Assembly: GCF_016597725.1 (NCBI RefSeq)
Contig: NZ_VCGY01000002.1
Coordinates: forward strand, 248,001-312,000
Direction of reading: 5' to 3'
From: Marinobacter sp. 1-4A
GTDB lineage: Bacteria > Pseudomonadota > Gammaproteobacteria > Pseudomonadales > Oleiphilaceae
DNA length: 64,000 nt
The notes beneath the pieces were generated by a model. It did no database searches. It had not been told where the DNA came from and saw only the letters and a program-made list of their open reading frames with translations. This document shows positions 25,759 through 35,304 of this stretch, in pieces; position 1 is the stretch's first letter, and each line of letters begins with the position of its first letter. Made by a program: the position numbers and the translations under genes.

Positions 25759-26879
25759 TACCGAAAGAGCACGCGCAATGTGACCGCGTTACCCTCTGGC
25801 TTTGGCGTCATAACATTGCCTTCTATTTGAGGCATTAACCAGTTCAGTCGAAGCTGTAGCCTGTCATCCCAATAATAGTTTGCACCAAGCAGAGCAACGT
25901 CTGCCCGTGCACCCAGCTTTTGATCCTGCAGGTCGATAGCGCTATAACGGGCTACCAATTCAATGGCACCCGTCCGGCTTGTCGGCTCAGGCCGCTTGAA
26001 TTCGCCGCGACTATAACGCCGGTGGTCGTTTGTGAGAAAAACGCCTGCTTGTAGATAGGCCCCAGTGAACCACCAATGCTCTCCATTAACGCGCGTCACC
26101 TGCTGCGCCATAGTCTCGGCTACCAACGATAACCGGCCCGACGACCATGCGCCTTCCAACCCAAGTAAGGCGCTTTCCCGGGCATCGAAGCGCGGGCTAC
26201 GTATAACGTTGTCGGCACTGAATACCTCGCCTCTATCTTTAATCTGAAATCGTTCACCTCCCAAATCACGCCAGGATGCCGCAATGCCTAGGTGCAGTAC
26301 GCGCCCATCGGCTCGAATAGGGGCAAGGGTATAGCGCCCTGTCACAGCGCGGGTTGATTCGCCCTCTGGTTCGTTCGTAAATACGCCCAAAACCCAGGTA
26401 GTGGACTTTCTAAACCGTCCGACCGTCAAACCTTGCGAGCGGCCCGGCGCAAAAGCCGAAGTCACGAGCGAGCGCTCACTTGTATTAATAGTGGAGTAGC
26501 TGCTTAAGCGTTCAAAACCGAAGGGCTCTTTGAACCGCCCGAGTGTAATTCTGTAGCGATCGCTAGTCTCATACTGCACATAGGCGTCACCCAGCTCAGC
26601 CTCCCGTTTGTCATCACGAACCTCATAGCTACCATCGATTTCCGCCGACCAAGACCGCCCCCAGTCCAGCTCAAGCTCAAGCTTGGCATTCCGCAGCACG
26701 CCCCGAGTGGTGTGGGGTTCGCCCTTTTCATCGTAAAAAGCGCCATAGTGATCAACACCCGTCGCAATATATCCGCCAAGGTCCAGCTCAAGTGGCTCAG
26801 CCTGCAGCATCAGCGGTTGCAGCAAAAAAAGCAGCGTCAGCCATACGACCAAACCAGCCCAGCGAAATTCATCACGCAT
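25755..26879 (-). CDS. OprP/OprO-type outer-membrane porin
   Basis: A 374-residue protein with a signal peptide (hydrophobic 8-25, cleavage after LQA) and a beta-barrel pattern ending in aromatic Tyr (RVLFRY). The central segment LGRFKEPFGFERLSSYSTINTSER..SAFAPGRSQGL matches the Porin_O_P (phosphate/pyrophosphate-selective) family. Last gene of the CotH-VTC-DUF4956-porin operon, overlapping DUF4956 by 8 bases. In P. aeruginosa OprP and OprO pass phosphate and polyphosphate, so a role in moving phosphate or polyphosphate out or in is plausible, but selectivity residues were not checked. Confidence 0.8.
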   Translation of the reverse strand: MRDEFRWAGLVVWLTLLFLLQPLMLQAEPLELDLGGYIATGVDHYGAFYDEKGEPHTTRGVLRNAKLELELDWGRSWSAEIDGSYEVRDDKREAELGDAYVQYETSDRYRITLGRFKEPFGFERLSSYSTINTSERSLVTSAFAPGRSQGLTVGRFRKSTTWVLGVFTNEPEGESTRAVTGRYTLAPIRADGRVLHLGIAASWRDLGGERFQIKDRGEVFSADNVIRSPRFDARESALLGLEGAWSSGRLSLVAETMAQQVTRVNGEHWWFTGAYLQAGVFLTNDHRRYSRGEFKRPEPTSRTGAIELVARYSAIDLQDQKLGARADVALLGANYYWDDRLQLRLNWLMPQIEGNVMTPKPEGNAVTLRVLFRY

Positions 26880-27453
26880 GGTGTCCGCCCAGACGGAAGT
26901 GCATCCGAAGCATAGCGGTATCGCGCAAATAACTGATAGACACTACGTCAACTCGAAACACATCTAGGCCGGTTCGCTGGCGCAGATCTGCAATCAGCAC
27001 GTCCTGCTGTTGGGCGTGTATGTTCTCAATGAGTTCGTACTCGACCTCTTTTTCTCCATGTCGAGGCAGTATCACCCGGGTTTCAAGAACCAAAGCCAAA
27101 GCAATGACTAGAAGGTTCAAGCCTGCTAGCTCATAGTGTTGCATGCTACCCACTGCGGCCAGCAGTGCCATGGCGATCACTAGAAATAGGTAGGTCATCT
27201 CTTTGATACCAAGAGCTTCAGTTCGGTATCGCAACATAGAAAATACTGCGAACAGGCCGAACGCGAATCCCATAGTGACAGTGACCGAGTGCAGCAATGA
27301 CGTTACTAAAAAGACACCAACTCCGAAGAGAATGAACGAGGCTGCATTCTCCCTGTGGCGAGAAAACGCGTAGTAGCAGCGAATAAGAATAAAAACAGAG
27401 GCGGTATTTATAATTAGCCGAATAAGAAAATGGAGATCAACTGCGGATTCCAT
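26872..27453 (-). CDS. DUF4956 membrane protein
   Basis: A 193-residue protein with four or five N-terminal hydrophobic helices (residues ~8-130) and a soluble C-terminal domain (residues ~135-193) with the HARLDVF-like basic pattern common in DUF4956. DUF4956 genes very often neighbour VTC-type polymerase genes. It overlaps the polymerase gene by 17 bases and the porin by 8. I infer that it forms a membrane partner, possibly a channel, for the cytoplasmic polymerase, analogous to the membrane part of yeast VTC. This is not shown experimentally here. Confidence 0.8.
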   Translation of the reverse strand: MESAVDLHFLIRLIINTASVFILIRCYYAFSRHRENAASFILFGVGVFLVTSLLHSVTVTMGFAFGLFAVFSMLRYRTEALGIKEMTYLFLVIAMALLAAVGSMQHYELAGLNLLVIALALVLETRVILPRHGEKEVEYELIENIHAQQQDVLIADLRQRTGLDVFRVDVVSISYLRDTAMLRMHFRLGGHHA

Positions 27454-28195
27454 ACAGACTCCTTAACAACGGTTTAAAACGGTTGGTTTTCAGGTAAGGC
27501 TCAAAGAGTAGGCTGCTGCCCACACAGTATTTACTAAAGGACACGGGGCGCGCGCCCAGTCTGGCCAAGGCTTGCAATATGGGTGAAAAACCCGAGTGGC
27601 GCTCATGCTTTACTTCTACAATCGCCATGCCCGGCAGCTCTACAGAGCGGTTCCGGTCGGGAGTATGAAAAGCAAGCTGGGTATCCAGAGTGATGCGCTC
27701 GGCGCCCTGCGGGTCAATCAGCGTTGTCCGTTGATAGGAGACAAAAAGAGCCGGCTGCATCCCTGCTGCCGGCAGGCCTGATTGCTCTTTCAGAAACTTT
27801 GCGGTGGAACCATCCACAAAGGACTCAAACGTTACCGGCATCCGGGTTTTCACAGTGCGCTGCCGGTTGGTTTTTTTCTTGACCTCAAAAAACATGATTT
27901 CACTATGTCGGTAGTGCCGTAACCGAACCTTGAACCGGTTAAGTTTGCCGTTATGGTGATCCAAAAACAGACGCCGGTCGGGACTATCAAAGTACAGGGT
28001 GTCGTAGCCAAAGCGCCGACACCCACCCATATCCAGAACCGTGTACGCATCGCCAAGAGTAGACAGACAAGCATTCAACAGCTCGGGCCGCACTACAAAC
28101 TTGGCATCGACCCGATTCATCAAGGCAACCCGCATTTGATCAGCCAGACCGTGCCCACAAAAGCTGGTCAAGGGGCTAAGAACTGCCATGTTCAT
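27437..28195 (-). CDS. VTC-domain polyphosphate polymerase
   Basis: A 252-residue single-domain member of the VTC/triphosphate-tunnel superfamily, which can make polyphosphate from nucleotides. The tunnel residues are visible: NRVDAKFVVRPE, YDTLYFDSPDRR, RFKVRLRHYRHSEIMFFEVKKKTNRQRTVK, VSYQRTTL and IVEVKHERHSG, giving the expected Arg/Lys/Glu strand pattern with E-x-K pairs. It is cytoplasmic by sequence, with no signal. The ATG overlaps the CotH stop by 4 bases (ATGA), the tightest coupling in the operon. Confidence 0.88.
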   Translation of the reverse strand: MNMAVLSPLTSFCGHGLADQMRVALMNRVDAKFVVRPELLNACLSTLGDAYTVLDMGGCRRFGYDTLYFDSPDRRLFLDHHNGKLNRFKVRLRHYRHSEIMFFEVKKKTNRQRTVKTRMPVTFESFVDGSTAKFLKEQSGLPAAGMQPALFVSYQRTTLIDPQGAERITLDTQLAFHTPDRNRSVELPGMAIVEVKHERHSGFSPILQALARLGARPVSFSKYCVGSSLLFEPYLKTNRFKPLLRSLYGIRS

Positions 28196-29976
28196 TGCAA
28201 GCCAGGCCCGTATTCAAGAGTGGCATCCAGAGTCAGCTCCACATCACCCGCGCTGGGCCCTGTGCCTACATTGGTAAGAATCACACTGCCCGTCGCACCA
28301 AGCGCCAACGTGCGCACATCACCCGGCAGGTTTTCATCCACCTCGAACAACAAGGCATTGGTGGCAAAGCCGTGAAATTCATGGGTGCCAGGCACATAGT
28401 CCGATGCTTCAATGAACAGTTGCAGAACGTAAGGCTTAAAGCTGTTACTCGCATCCACACCAATCATCAACAGACTAACCACTTCCGGAGACGATTCGGT
28501 GTCAATCGAGTACACCAGACTATCCACCTCAAAAGCTGCGAACGTTAGGCTGGCAGCCACCGGCCGCCCATCTGGAAGAGTGAACCGGAAGGCCCCGCTA
28601 TCGGTGCCGTTCACGGCAGACACACTTCCTGTTAATGGGGTGGTAACCGGTGCGCTGCAATCTGGCTGGACATCTGCGAGGCGGTATACCGTGCCGGAGG
28701 CTGTCTCTTCCTCCAACGCCTGCTCTAGAGCGGCTCTGCGCGACAAGCGGTAGTCGGTGTCCGTGGGTGCACCCCTGCCTTCGATAAACGCTTTGAGGCT
28801 GGCCACGCCTGCTTCAGAGGTACCCGTTAGTTCGCGAATTTGCTCAAGATTCTGCAACAGCTGACTTTCGTTCCATTGAGTGGCCAGCAAGCTCTCTAGC
28901 TCAGCTTGGTATTGGGCTCGGTATTGCGGAAGATTGAACAGGCGATCGGCTAGAGAAAAGTTTCGGTAAAACACGCCGGTACCCGGTTTGAGCGGATGCT
29001 CTCCGCGAAAAGCCGTGTCGGCACCCCAGGGAATGAAATGGAAACGACCGGTATCAGGAGCGCGATAAATGTGAAAGTTATTAGCATTGCCGGTAGCAGA
29101 GTCCCAAGCGCCAATGAGTGTTTCAACAGCCCAGAAGCGAATAAATTCATCCACATCCACCAGTTGTGGCAGCACATTCATGAACTGTTCATCCGGCAGC
29201 GCCAGCGCATCGGTAACCGATTGCAAATCACTGCGGTCGTTCTCTCTCTCATTAGTTTTTTTCTCGAACCTCTGGCTCAACCACGTGCCAAAGTCCGCTG
29301 TTTGTGCTTCGTATTGATTGCCTTCATCGTCACCGAATGCACGTGCGAGAAACGGCTTTTTGATGGGCTCTACATTGGTGAAGATGCCAAGATCCTCGCC
29401 ATTCACGCGAACTCTGGCGTAGTTACATCGGGGAGCGGCAATGCCTGCTTGCCGAAACTGCTCATAGGCCAAACACTGGCGTGCGTTAGACGGATCCTGA
29501 CGATTGTTGTTCAGGGTCAAACCTTTGTTGTTCTGGTAGGTTCTTCCGTCCCATAGGTCGTTGAAATCCAGCTTGAGGGAGGGAATACTGGGGCTCAACG
29601 AACCTATATAACCTTTCTTGCGGACAACCACGTCCTCCATGGCAACGCCATCAATGGTCACGCTGGCTGTAAACTCCGTGTACTCGTAGTCCGTAAGGCA
29701 CTCGCGTGCGGTGCTGGCCAATGTTCGGCCTTCCGAGCGAAGCTGGTTGAACTCGCCTGCATCCATGGAGACACTGACCTCCAACAGCCGGTTCGGCGCG
29801 TACAGATCACCCTCGCCCCCCAAATTCACAGGCTCTCTCGGAGCCTCCAAATCGGCCGGATCAGACACCTCTGTGGCACCATCACCACCACACCCAGCAA
29901 AAAGCAACAGCAGGGCTAATGCCCCGAGCTTGACCGTTTTTCCGCCACTGCCACACACATTGATTTTTGTTTTCAT
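28192..29976 (-). CDS. CotH kinase-like lipoprotein
   Basis: A 594-residue protein with an N-terminal lipoprotein signal (LLLLFAGC) placing it in the envelope. The CotH domain has VVRKKGYIGSLSP, SLKLDFNDLW, GLTLNNNRQDP, YARVRVNGEDLGIFTNVEPIKK and NNFHIYRAPDTGRFHFIPWGADTAF. The usual CotH PWD motif is PWG-AD here. A C-terminal ~150-residue beta-rich region follows. In spores CotH phosphorylates coat proteins; the substrate here is unknown. First gene of the operon with VTC, DUF4956 and porin. The start ATG at 29976 fits the signal peptide. Confidence 0.85.
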   Translation of the reverse strand: MKTKINVCGSGGKTVKLGALALLLLFAGCGGDGATEVSDPADLEAPREPVNLGGEGDLYAPNRLLEVSVSMDAGEFNQLRSEGRTLASTARECLTDYEYTEFTASVTIDGVAMEDVVVRKKGYIGSLSPSIPSLKLDFNDLWDGRTYQNNKGLTLNNNRQDPSNARQCLAYEQFRQAGIAAPRCNYARVRVNGEDLGIFTNVEPIKKPFLARAFGDDEGNQYEAQTADFGTWLSQRFEKKTNERENDRSDLQSVTDALALPDEQFMNVLPQLVDVDEFIRFWAVETLIGAWDSATGNANNFHIYRAPDTGRFHFIPWGADTAFRGEHPLKPGTGVFYRNFSLADRLFNLPQYRAQYQAELESLLATQWNESQLLQNLEQIRELTGTSEAGVASLKAFIEGRGAPTDTDYRLSRRAALEQALEEETASGTVYRLADVQPDCSAPVTTPLTGSVSAVNGTDSGAFRFTLPDGRPVAASLTFAAFEVDSLVYSIDTESSPEVVSLLMIGVDASNSFKPYVLQLFIEASDYVPGTHEFHGFATNALLFEVDENLPGDVRTLALGATGSVILTNVGTGPSAGDVELTLDATLEYGPGLQ

Positions 29977-30110
29977 CCGTTACTCCCGCAGATGCTTGAA
30001 ACCAGACCGGTATTAGAACCAGCTGAGAGCAGTATTCCGGGGAGGAGGTGCCATTGTCTGTAAGAACGTCTTACGCGAGGGCTTCAAGAAAGGGAGGTCA
30101 GATCAATGAA

Positions 30111-30134
30111 AGGCCCACGCACGTGCATGGGCCT
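30111..30134 (-). terminator. Terminator after the aldehyde dehydrogenase
   Basis: AGGCCCA-x-GC, ACGT loop, GC-x-TGGGCCT, 17 bases beyond the ALDH stop on the minus strand, followed by TTCATTG. The stem is GC-rich but the T tract is weak. Confidence 0.55.
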
Positions 30135-30150
30135 GTTTGCTAGGGCAGGT

Positions 30151-31671
30151 TTAGAAAAAACCCAGAGGGTTAATGTCGTAACTGGTTAGCATGCACTTGG
30201 TTTGCTGATAGTGGTCCAACGCCATTTTGTGGGTTTCACGGCCTACGCCGGACTTCTTATAACCGCCAAAGGCTGCGTGCGCGGGATAGGCGTGATAGCA
30301 GTTCATCCATACGCGGCCAGCCTGAATGTTGCGGCCCACACGATAGGCGCGGTTGGTGTCGCGGGTCCAAACACCGGCACCCAGGCCGAAGTCTGTGTCG
30401 TTGGCAATAGCCACCGCCTCTTCTTCGGTTTTGAACGTGGTTACACCGACCACCGGGCCAAAGATCTCTTCTTGGAAGACCCGCATCTTGTTATCACCCT
30501 TAAACAGGGTGGGCTGGATGTAGAACCCGTCTTTGAACTCGGCGCCCATTTCTTCCTTGGCCCCCCCAGTAAGTACAACGGCGCCTTCCTGCTTGCCAAT
30601 TTCAAGGTAAGACATGATCTTGTCGTACTGCTCTTTACTGGCCTGAGCACCCACCTGCACATCGGTATCCAGCGGGTTACCACGCTTGATGGTCTTGGTG
30701 CGCTCAACCACCTTCTGCATAAACTCTTCGAACATATCCTCCTGCACCAGCGCCCGAGATGGGCAGGTGCACACCTCACCCTGATTGAAGAAAGCCAGCA
30801 CCAGACCTTCTACACACTTGTTCACAAATTCAGGCTCGGCCTTCATAACATCCGAGAAATAGATATTGGGAGACTTGCCACCCAACTCGACTGTTGAAGG
30901 GATAATGTTTTCTGCAGCGCATTTGAGAATGTGCGAACCCACGGGCGTAGAGCCAGTAAAGGCAATTTTGGCGATGCGCTTGCTGGTCGCCAGCGCCTCA
31001 CCCGCTTCGATGCCATAGCCGTTAACAATGTTGATAACGCCCGGTGGCAATAGGTCACCAATGATCTCCATCAATACCAGAATACTGGCTGGTGTCTGCT
31101 CTGCTGGTTTGAGTACGGTGCAGTTACCGGCCGCCAAACAAGGGCCAAGCTTCCACGCCGCCATCAGTATCGGGAAATTCCACGGAATAATCTGCCCAAC
31201 CACACCAAGGGGTTCATGGAAATGATAGGCCACCGTGTTATGGTCAATCTCACCCATGTGCCCTTCTTGTGCCCGAATACAACCGGCAAAATAGCGGAAG
31301 TGGTCTGCCGCCAGAGGTATATCCGCATTTAGGGTTTCACGAACTGCCTTGCCATTATCCCAAGTTTCCGCAACTGCCAATTTTTCGAGATTCGCTTCAA
31401 TTCGGTCAGCAATTTTAAGCAGAATATTTGAGCGCTCTGCCGGAGAGGTTCTACCCCAAGCCGGTGCGGCTTTGTGCGCCGCATCAAGAGCAAGATCAAT
31501 ATCTTCAGCGGAGGAGCGGGGGATATCGCAAATAACAGCGCCGGTAACCGGGGTTATGTTTTCAAAGTACTGGCCCTTAACCGGAGCCACCCATTCACCA
31601 CCGATGTAATTCTCGTAACGGGACTTGAAAGAAACAACGGAACCGTCTTTTCCAGGTTGTGCATAAATCAT
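30151..31671 (-). CDS. NAD(P)-dependent aldehyde dehydrogenase
   Basis: A 506-residue class aldehyde dehydrogenase. Catalytic motifs: [11 protein letters not shown] with the general-base Glu, [14 protein letters not shown] with the nucleophilic Cys, [11 protein letters not shown] (cofactor loop), and the [12 protein letters not shown] segment. It resembles ExaC/AldB-type dehydrogenases acting on acetaldehyde or aliphatic aldehydes. A GTG at 31680 is in frame, but the ATG at 31671 has AGAGGTGG nine bases ahead, so I chose it. It may handle aldehydes from alcohol or alkane oxidation, matching the nearby wax-ester synthase. Upstream is a short CGCG inverted repeat around 31709-31724. Confidence 0.9.
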   Translation of the reverse strand: MIYAQPGKDGSVVSFKSRYENYIGGEWVAPVKGQYFENITPVTGAVICDIPRSSAEDIDLALDAAHKAAPAWGRTSPAERSNILLKIADRIEANLEKLAVAETWDNGKAVRETLNADIPLAADHFRYFAGCIRAQEGHMGEIDHNTVAYHFHEPLGVVGQIIPWNFPILMAAWKLGPCLAAGNCTVLKPAEQTPASILVLMEIIGDLLPPGVINIVNGYGIEAGEALATSKRIAKIAFTGSTPVGSHILKCAAENIIPSTVELGGKSPNIYFSDVMKAEPEFVNKCVEGLVLAFFNQGEVCTCPSRALVQEDMFEEFMQKVVERTKTIKRGNPLDTDVQVGAQASKEQYDKIMSYLEIGKQEGAVVLTGGAKEEMGAEFKDGFYIQPTLFKGDNKMRVFQEEIFGPVVGVTTFKTEEEAVAIANDTDFGLGAGVWTRDTNRAYRVGRNIQAGRVWMNCYHAYPAHAAFGGYKKSGVGRETHKMALDHYQQTKCMLTSYDINPLGFF

Positions 31672-31788
31672 GGTCGCCACCTCTTGTTGTGCTTATGAAT
31701 GACTACGCGGTAGTACGCGTTTACCCAATCACTGTAGACCTCAAACAACAATAGGTGAACCACTTGGGAGCTATGAGCATTAAGGAGG

Positions 31789-33159
31789 CTATGAAAGCTC
31801 CGACAATTCTCGCAAACAGTCTTTCAAAAACTCTTGAGGATCGTTCAATACCGCTTCGTCTGCCACAACGCCAAACTGAACCTGCCCGGCATAGCTCACA
31901 ATGCTGACCCCCAGCCCGATATCACCAGCTTGTGGCACCCAGAACATCTGCTCTTTAATGCGACAACCGGCTATATAGCGTGATTCAGGCGTGCCGGGAA
32001 CGTTTGACACCACGGCGCTGGCCTTGCGGTAGAAAACATCAGATAACGGCTGGCGCAGGGGTTCGGGAATCAACGAGGCACAAGCAGCAACGCCCCAAGC
32101 TATCCCGGGCTGCCAACTTTTCTTAAGCCGACGGGTTTCCTGCTTAATGCGATACACCCGTTCCGGAGCACTTTCGCCATCCACCGGCAGAGGCACAAAC
32201 ACCGTGCCGAAATAATTACCAAGAGCGCAGGGCTCTGGCTGTAGGTCATCGGGTAAGCGGCTGCGAATATCGATGGGAACGGCGGCGTGCATCACAGCAT
32301 CATCCAGCGTCTTGCCGGAAACCCCAAGCCGAGGCCGCACCGCAGCCGCCACACAACTGAGGAGCACATCGTTGATAGTGACATTCATCGCTTTGGCGAT
32401 GGACCGAAACCGATCGAGTGGAACCGGCACCGACCACCGGCAATGACGCTGTCCCAATAACGGGCGTTTGAGGTCGGATGGCGTATCCTCGGGTTCCGCT
32501 AAAAAATCCGTGAACTCGTTAACCAGCTTCAAACCAGTGCGAGTCAGCTGGTCCAACCAACGACCAGTGTGCTCCTGACGATTACCGTCTGCGCCAGTCC
32601 GCTCTTCGGCGACAGAGTCTGGGCTCGTATCGGCCGTTACCATGCCTTCGAGTCGGCCTTTTGCTGCGGCCACCCAAGGGGCAAATCCCTCAGTTTGATG
32701 CGCTCCGTATAGGGCTGGGTGCTGTTGCGGCGATGCTGGGCAAAGGCTGTCAAAAATGCCTGTTAATGACACTCCGTCGGCATAGCAGTGATGTATTCGA
32801 AGCAAGAGCGCAGAGCCGCCCTCCGCATTAGGCGCCAACCAGAATTTCCAAAGGGGGCGATACGCAGGTAAAGGCTGATTTATTCTGGCAGAAACCCAGT
32901 CTTGGAGTTCGGATTCTGTGAAGCGGTCAAGTACCACATCGAGATGATGCCCAAGATCAAAAACCGGATCTTGCTCCCACCACCAACTAGGCGCCCGTTT
33001 AACCGGCATGCACCGAAAGCGCTCCCAGGCCATCCAGTAAACCCGTAAAAACTCTCGCATCCGGGGCGCGGTCAGACCATCGACCCGCATCATGACCGTA
33101 ATAGTCATGGGGTTACGAGGGTTTTCCAGCGCCAGCCAGGCTGAATCCGTAGGAAGCAT
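31789..33159 (-). CDS. Wax ester synthase/diacylglycerol acyltransferase (WS/DGAT), copy 2
   Basis: A 456-residue WS/DGAT paralogue with HHCYADGVSL (catalytic HHxxxDG), N-terminal MLPTDSAWLALENPRNPMT, and the KASAVVSNVPGTPESRYI and FWVPQAGDIGLGVSIVSY segments. The open frame extends to 33528, but the N-terminal extension is not protein-like. The ATG at 33159 gives the family start, although it has no strong ribosome site and an upstream TTG (around 33186) is possible. It is divergent from the alpha/beta hydrolase at 33506 across a 346-base gap. Copy 1 is at 851-2269, and the sequences differ enough to suggest different substrate preferences. Confidence 0.88.
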   Translation of the reverse strand: MLPTDSAWLALENPRNPMTITVMMRVDGLTAPRMREFLRVYWMAWERFRCMPVKRAPSWWWEQDPVFDLGHHLDVVLDRFTESELQDWVSARINQPLPAYRPLWKFWLAPNAEGGSALLLRIHHCYADGVSLTGIFDSLCPASPQQHPALYGAHQTEGFAPWVAAAKGRLEGMVTADTSPDSVAEERTGADGNRQEHTGRWLDQLTRTGLKLVNEFTDFLAEPEDTPSDLKRPLLGQRHCRWSVPVPLDRFRSIAKAMNVTINDVLLSCVAAAVRPRLGVSGKTLDDAVMHAAVPIDIRSRLPDDLQPEPCALGNYFGTVFVPLPVDGESAPERVYRIKQETRRLKKSWQPGIAWGVAACASLIPEPLRQPLSDVFYRKASAVVSNVPGTPESRYIAGCRIKEQMFWVPQAGDIGLGVSIVSYAGQVQFGVVADEAVLNDPQEFLKDCLRELSELS

Positions 33160-33505
33160 GAGGTGCGTTTGCTCGTGACTCAAACCCAAACATCCCCGGA
33201 AGTGGTGAAGTGAAAAGTACAGAGTCAGGCATTGTGCCAGACATACTCCAGCGGCTCCACAACGCGCAATATTACAAAATTTTACACTTAGATATGCCTT
33301 ATCCCTATACTGGTTATAAGACTTGATGTAATAGTTATTACACAACCCAAGCCGGTCTCGGTTGGCCATGGAACAGCAAATGCTGCGTTGCCAGCGCCAA
33401 TAACGATCGGGCCGAATGAGGGTACAACTTAGATCACCAGCACAATCAAGGTCAAAAGACCTAACTCTAAAAACAGGCAACCGCCGTGCTGGGAGGAGAG
33501 GCAGT
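33160..33505. other. Divergent intergenic region between WS/DGAT copy 2 and an alpha/beta hydrolase
   Basis: A 346-base region, AT-rich around 33260-33345, which should hold divergent promoters. A 14-bp palindrome lies at 33328-33341. No small frame or RNA structure recognised. GGGAGGAG at 33491-33498 is the hydrolase ribosome site. Confidence 0.5.
33328..33341. promoter_or_regulatory. Palindromic operator candidate
   Basis: GTAATA-GT-TATTAC is a perfect 6-bp inverted repeat with a 2-base centre, in the AT-rich middle of the divergent promoter region. Placement suggests a dimeric regulator, possibly controlling both genes. The regulator is not encoded next to it. Confidence 0.4.
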
Positions 33506-34429
33506 ATGAAAGCAAGCCATATTCGCAAGCTGATCAGACCGATCGATAGCGCCTATTCAGAGATGTTTTCAGGGCGCGTATACCGTGTTGGCGAAGGTGC
33601 GGTTTCTGTTCGCAATCACAGCGGCGAGGCAAAGCACACAGTTATTGGTGTGCATGGCTTTCTTGAAAACCATTGCTATTTCACGCAAACCTACGACGCA
33701 CCCACAACCGAGCTAATCCTGCTCACCTGTAGCAACTACCATATCCCGGTAAACGGTGTGACGCCGGAAACGCCCGAATGGGAAGTGCCGATCAAGCGCC
33801 TGGAAGGCACTATTGAGTACGATGCTTGCATTCTAAATCAGGCCCTGACTAACCTTCCAAGTACTCAAAACGTGCGTATTCACGGCCATTCGCGAGGCGG
33901 TGCCGTGATTCTTGAAGCGATAAAGCAGCGCCCGGAACTGTACGAAGACTTAGAAGTAGTTCTTGAAGCACCAGCCCTGCCTCAGGGCAAAATTCACCCA
34001 CTGGTATCAGCTCTTTTGGAACCCGTAAGCCACGGCATGTGGCCTTGGTTGATCCGCCTGATCAACAGCGCACCCTCGTCTGCTTACGGCCAAACGTTCT
34101 TCGGAAAAATGAATCCGCGCAAAAGACAGCTATTGGGCAAGCTGTTTTATTCAACTCGCGACCATCTTACGATTGTGCGCAACATTGAGAATATACTTGA
34201 TTGGATGCAGCGCACCGATACCGACGTATACAAGCATGTGCGTCACGGTACCTTTTTGATACCAGGCGTAGATCGGATTCTGGATCGGCCGGCCATGCTA
34301 GCCAGTGCACGGCAAAGCCCAACCACTATGCGCATAATCGAAACACAGGCACCTAGCCATTTTGTAACCCTCGACAGCAAAGAATGGTTACCGGGTTTTG
34401 AGTCCTTGCCCGCTGCCGCTCAAGGCTAA
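33506..34429 (+). CDS. Alpha/beta-hydrolase family protein
   Basis: A 307-residue alpha/beta hydrolase with oxyanion segment GVHGFLENH and nucleophile elbow GHSRGG (Ser in the middle), and a late His in SHFVTLDS. It could be a lipase or esterase acting on wax esters or other lipids, supported by its divergent placement from the wax-ester synthase. A longer upstream frame exists, but the ATG at 33506 has a strong GGGAGGAG ribosome site. No signal peptide. Confidence 0.8.
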   Translation: MKASHIRKLIRPIDSAYSEMFSGRVYRVGEGAVSVRNHSGEAKHTVIGVHGFLENHCYFTQTYDAPTTELILLTCSNYHIPVNGVTPETPEWEVPIKRLEGTIEYDACILNQALTNLPSTQNVRIHGHSRGGAVILEAIKQRPELYEDLEVVLEAPALPQGKIHPLVSALLEPVSHGMWPWLIRLINSAPSSAYGQTFFGKMNPRKRQLLGKLFYSTRDHLTIVRNIENILDWMQRTDTDVYKHVRHGTFLIPGVDRILDRPAMLASARQSPTTMRIIETQAPSHFVTLDSKEWLPGFESLPAAAQG

Positions 34430-34538
34430 AACCAAGCAAGCCTCCAAAATCAGCGCCCGGCAATGACCGGGCTGCTGCACACCCTCACTGCCTCCGGTAA
34501 ACTATGCGCCTTTACGCAGAACGACCGGAGTTGGCACC

Positions 34539-35288
34539 ATGTACCGTGAGCGCCTTGTTGGCACAGACGTGCGCTCAGAAAGCGCCCATCGCCTACAGCA
34601 GCTTTTATTGGAATATCACGATTTCCGGAAACATAAAGCAAACCATCGGTTGCTCGACACCACCTTCGTGGTTGCCGCTTGGCAAGCCGAACGCCTGAAA
34701 TCCACCCATCTGGATTTGTATCAGCACCCCGGCTACCACGAAGGGCTGGAATTTCTACTCACTGATCTTTACGCACCCGCCAGCATGACCCGCCGTGACG
34801 ACAATATAGACCGGGTGTTCCCCAAAATGGTCAAGTGGCTGCCAGACCAACAGCTCGAAGTGCTTGCCGGGCTGGTAGAACTCAACTTAATTACCCAGCA
34901 GCTGGATCTCGAATTGGCGGAATTGTTTGAAGAACGCAATATCCCCGCAAGATCTGTCACTACAGAACACTACTGCGAGGCATATCGCGCCAGCCAAAAG
35001 CTGGAACAGCGCAAAAAACAAGTGATGCTGGTCGGTGAGGTGGGGCAAAAGCTTGACCGCTACGTGCGTAACCGAACGCTGGGCTGGCTCCTTTCAATAA
35101 GCCGAACGCCAGCGGAAATGGCCGACCTGAGTGATCTGCACAACTTCCTTCACCGGGGTTATTCAGCATTCCGGAAAATGGATAAAGTGGACGTACTGAT
35201 TGATCGACTGGTAACCCGGGAGCAGCAGGTTATGAACAATATCCTAAGCGGTCACCCGCAGCCCTTTACGCTCCCGGGCGACCTATAA
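34539..35288 (+). CDS. FFLEELY-motif-like conserved protein
   Basis: A 249-residue helical, charged protein without signal or membrane segment. The segment EFLLTDLYAPASMTRRDDNIDRVFPKM resembles the FFLEELY..RD..IERV.P motif of an uncharacterised gammaproteobacterial family. Function unknown. The ATG follows GGAGTTGG. It sits downstream of the alpha/beta hydrolase with a ~110-base gap that includes a small GCCCGG/CCGGGC hairpin near 34455-34475. Convergent with the PHA-type gene. Confidence 0.65.
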   Translation: MYRERLVGTDVRSESAHRLQQLLLEYHDFRKHKANHRLLDTTFVVAAWQAERLKSTHLDLYQHPGYHEGLEFLLTDLYAPASMTRRDDNIDRVFPKMVKWLPDQQLEVLAGLVELNLITQQLDLELAELFEERNIPARSVTTEHYCEAYRASQKLEQRKKQVMLVGEVGQKLDRYVRNRTLGWLLSISRTPAEMADLSDLHNFLHRGYSAFRKMDKVDVLIDRLVTREQQVMNNILSGHPQPFTLPGDL

Positions 35289-35304
35289 ATCAACAGCAGG
35301 CGCT

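Noticed and set aside
33160..33528. N-terminal extension of WS/DGAT copy 2
   Set aside because: Cys/Trp-rich and overlapping the promoter region of the divergent hydrolase.
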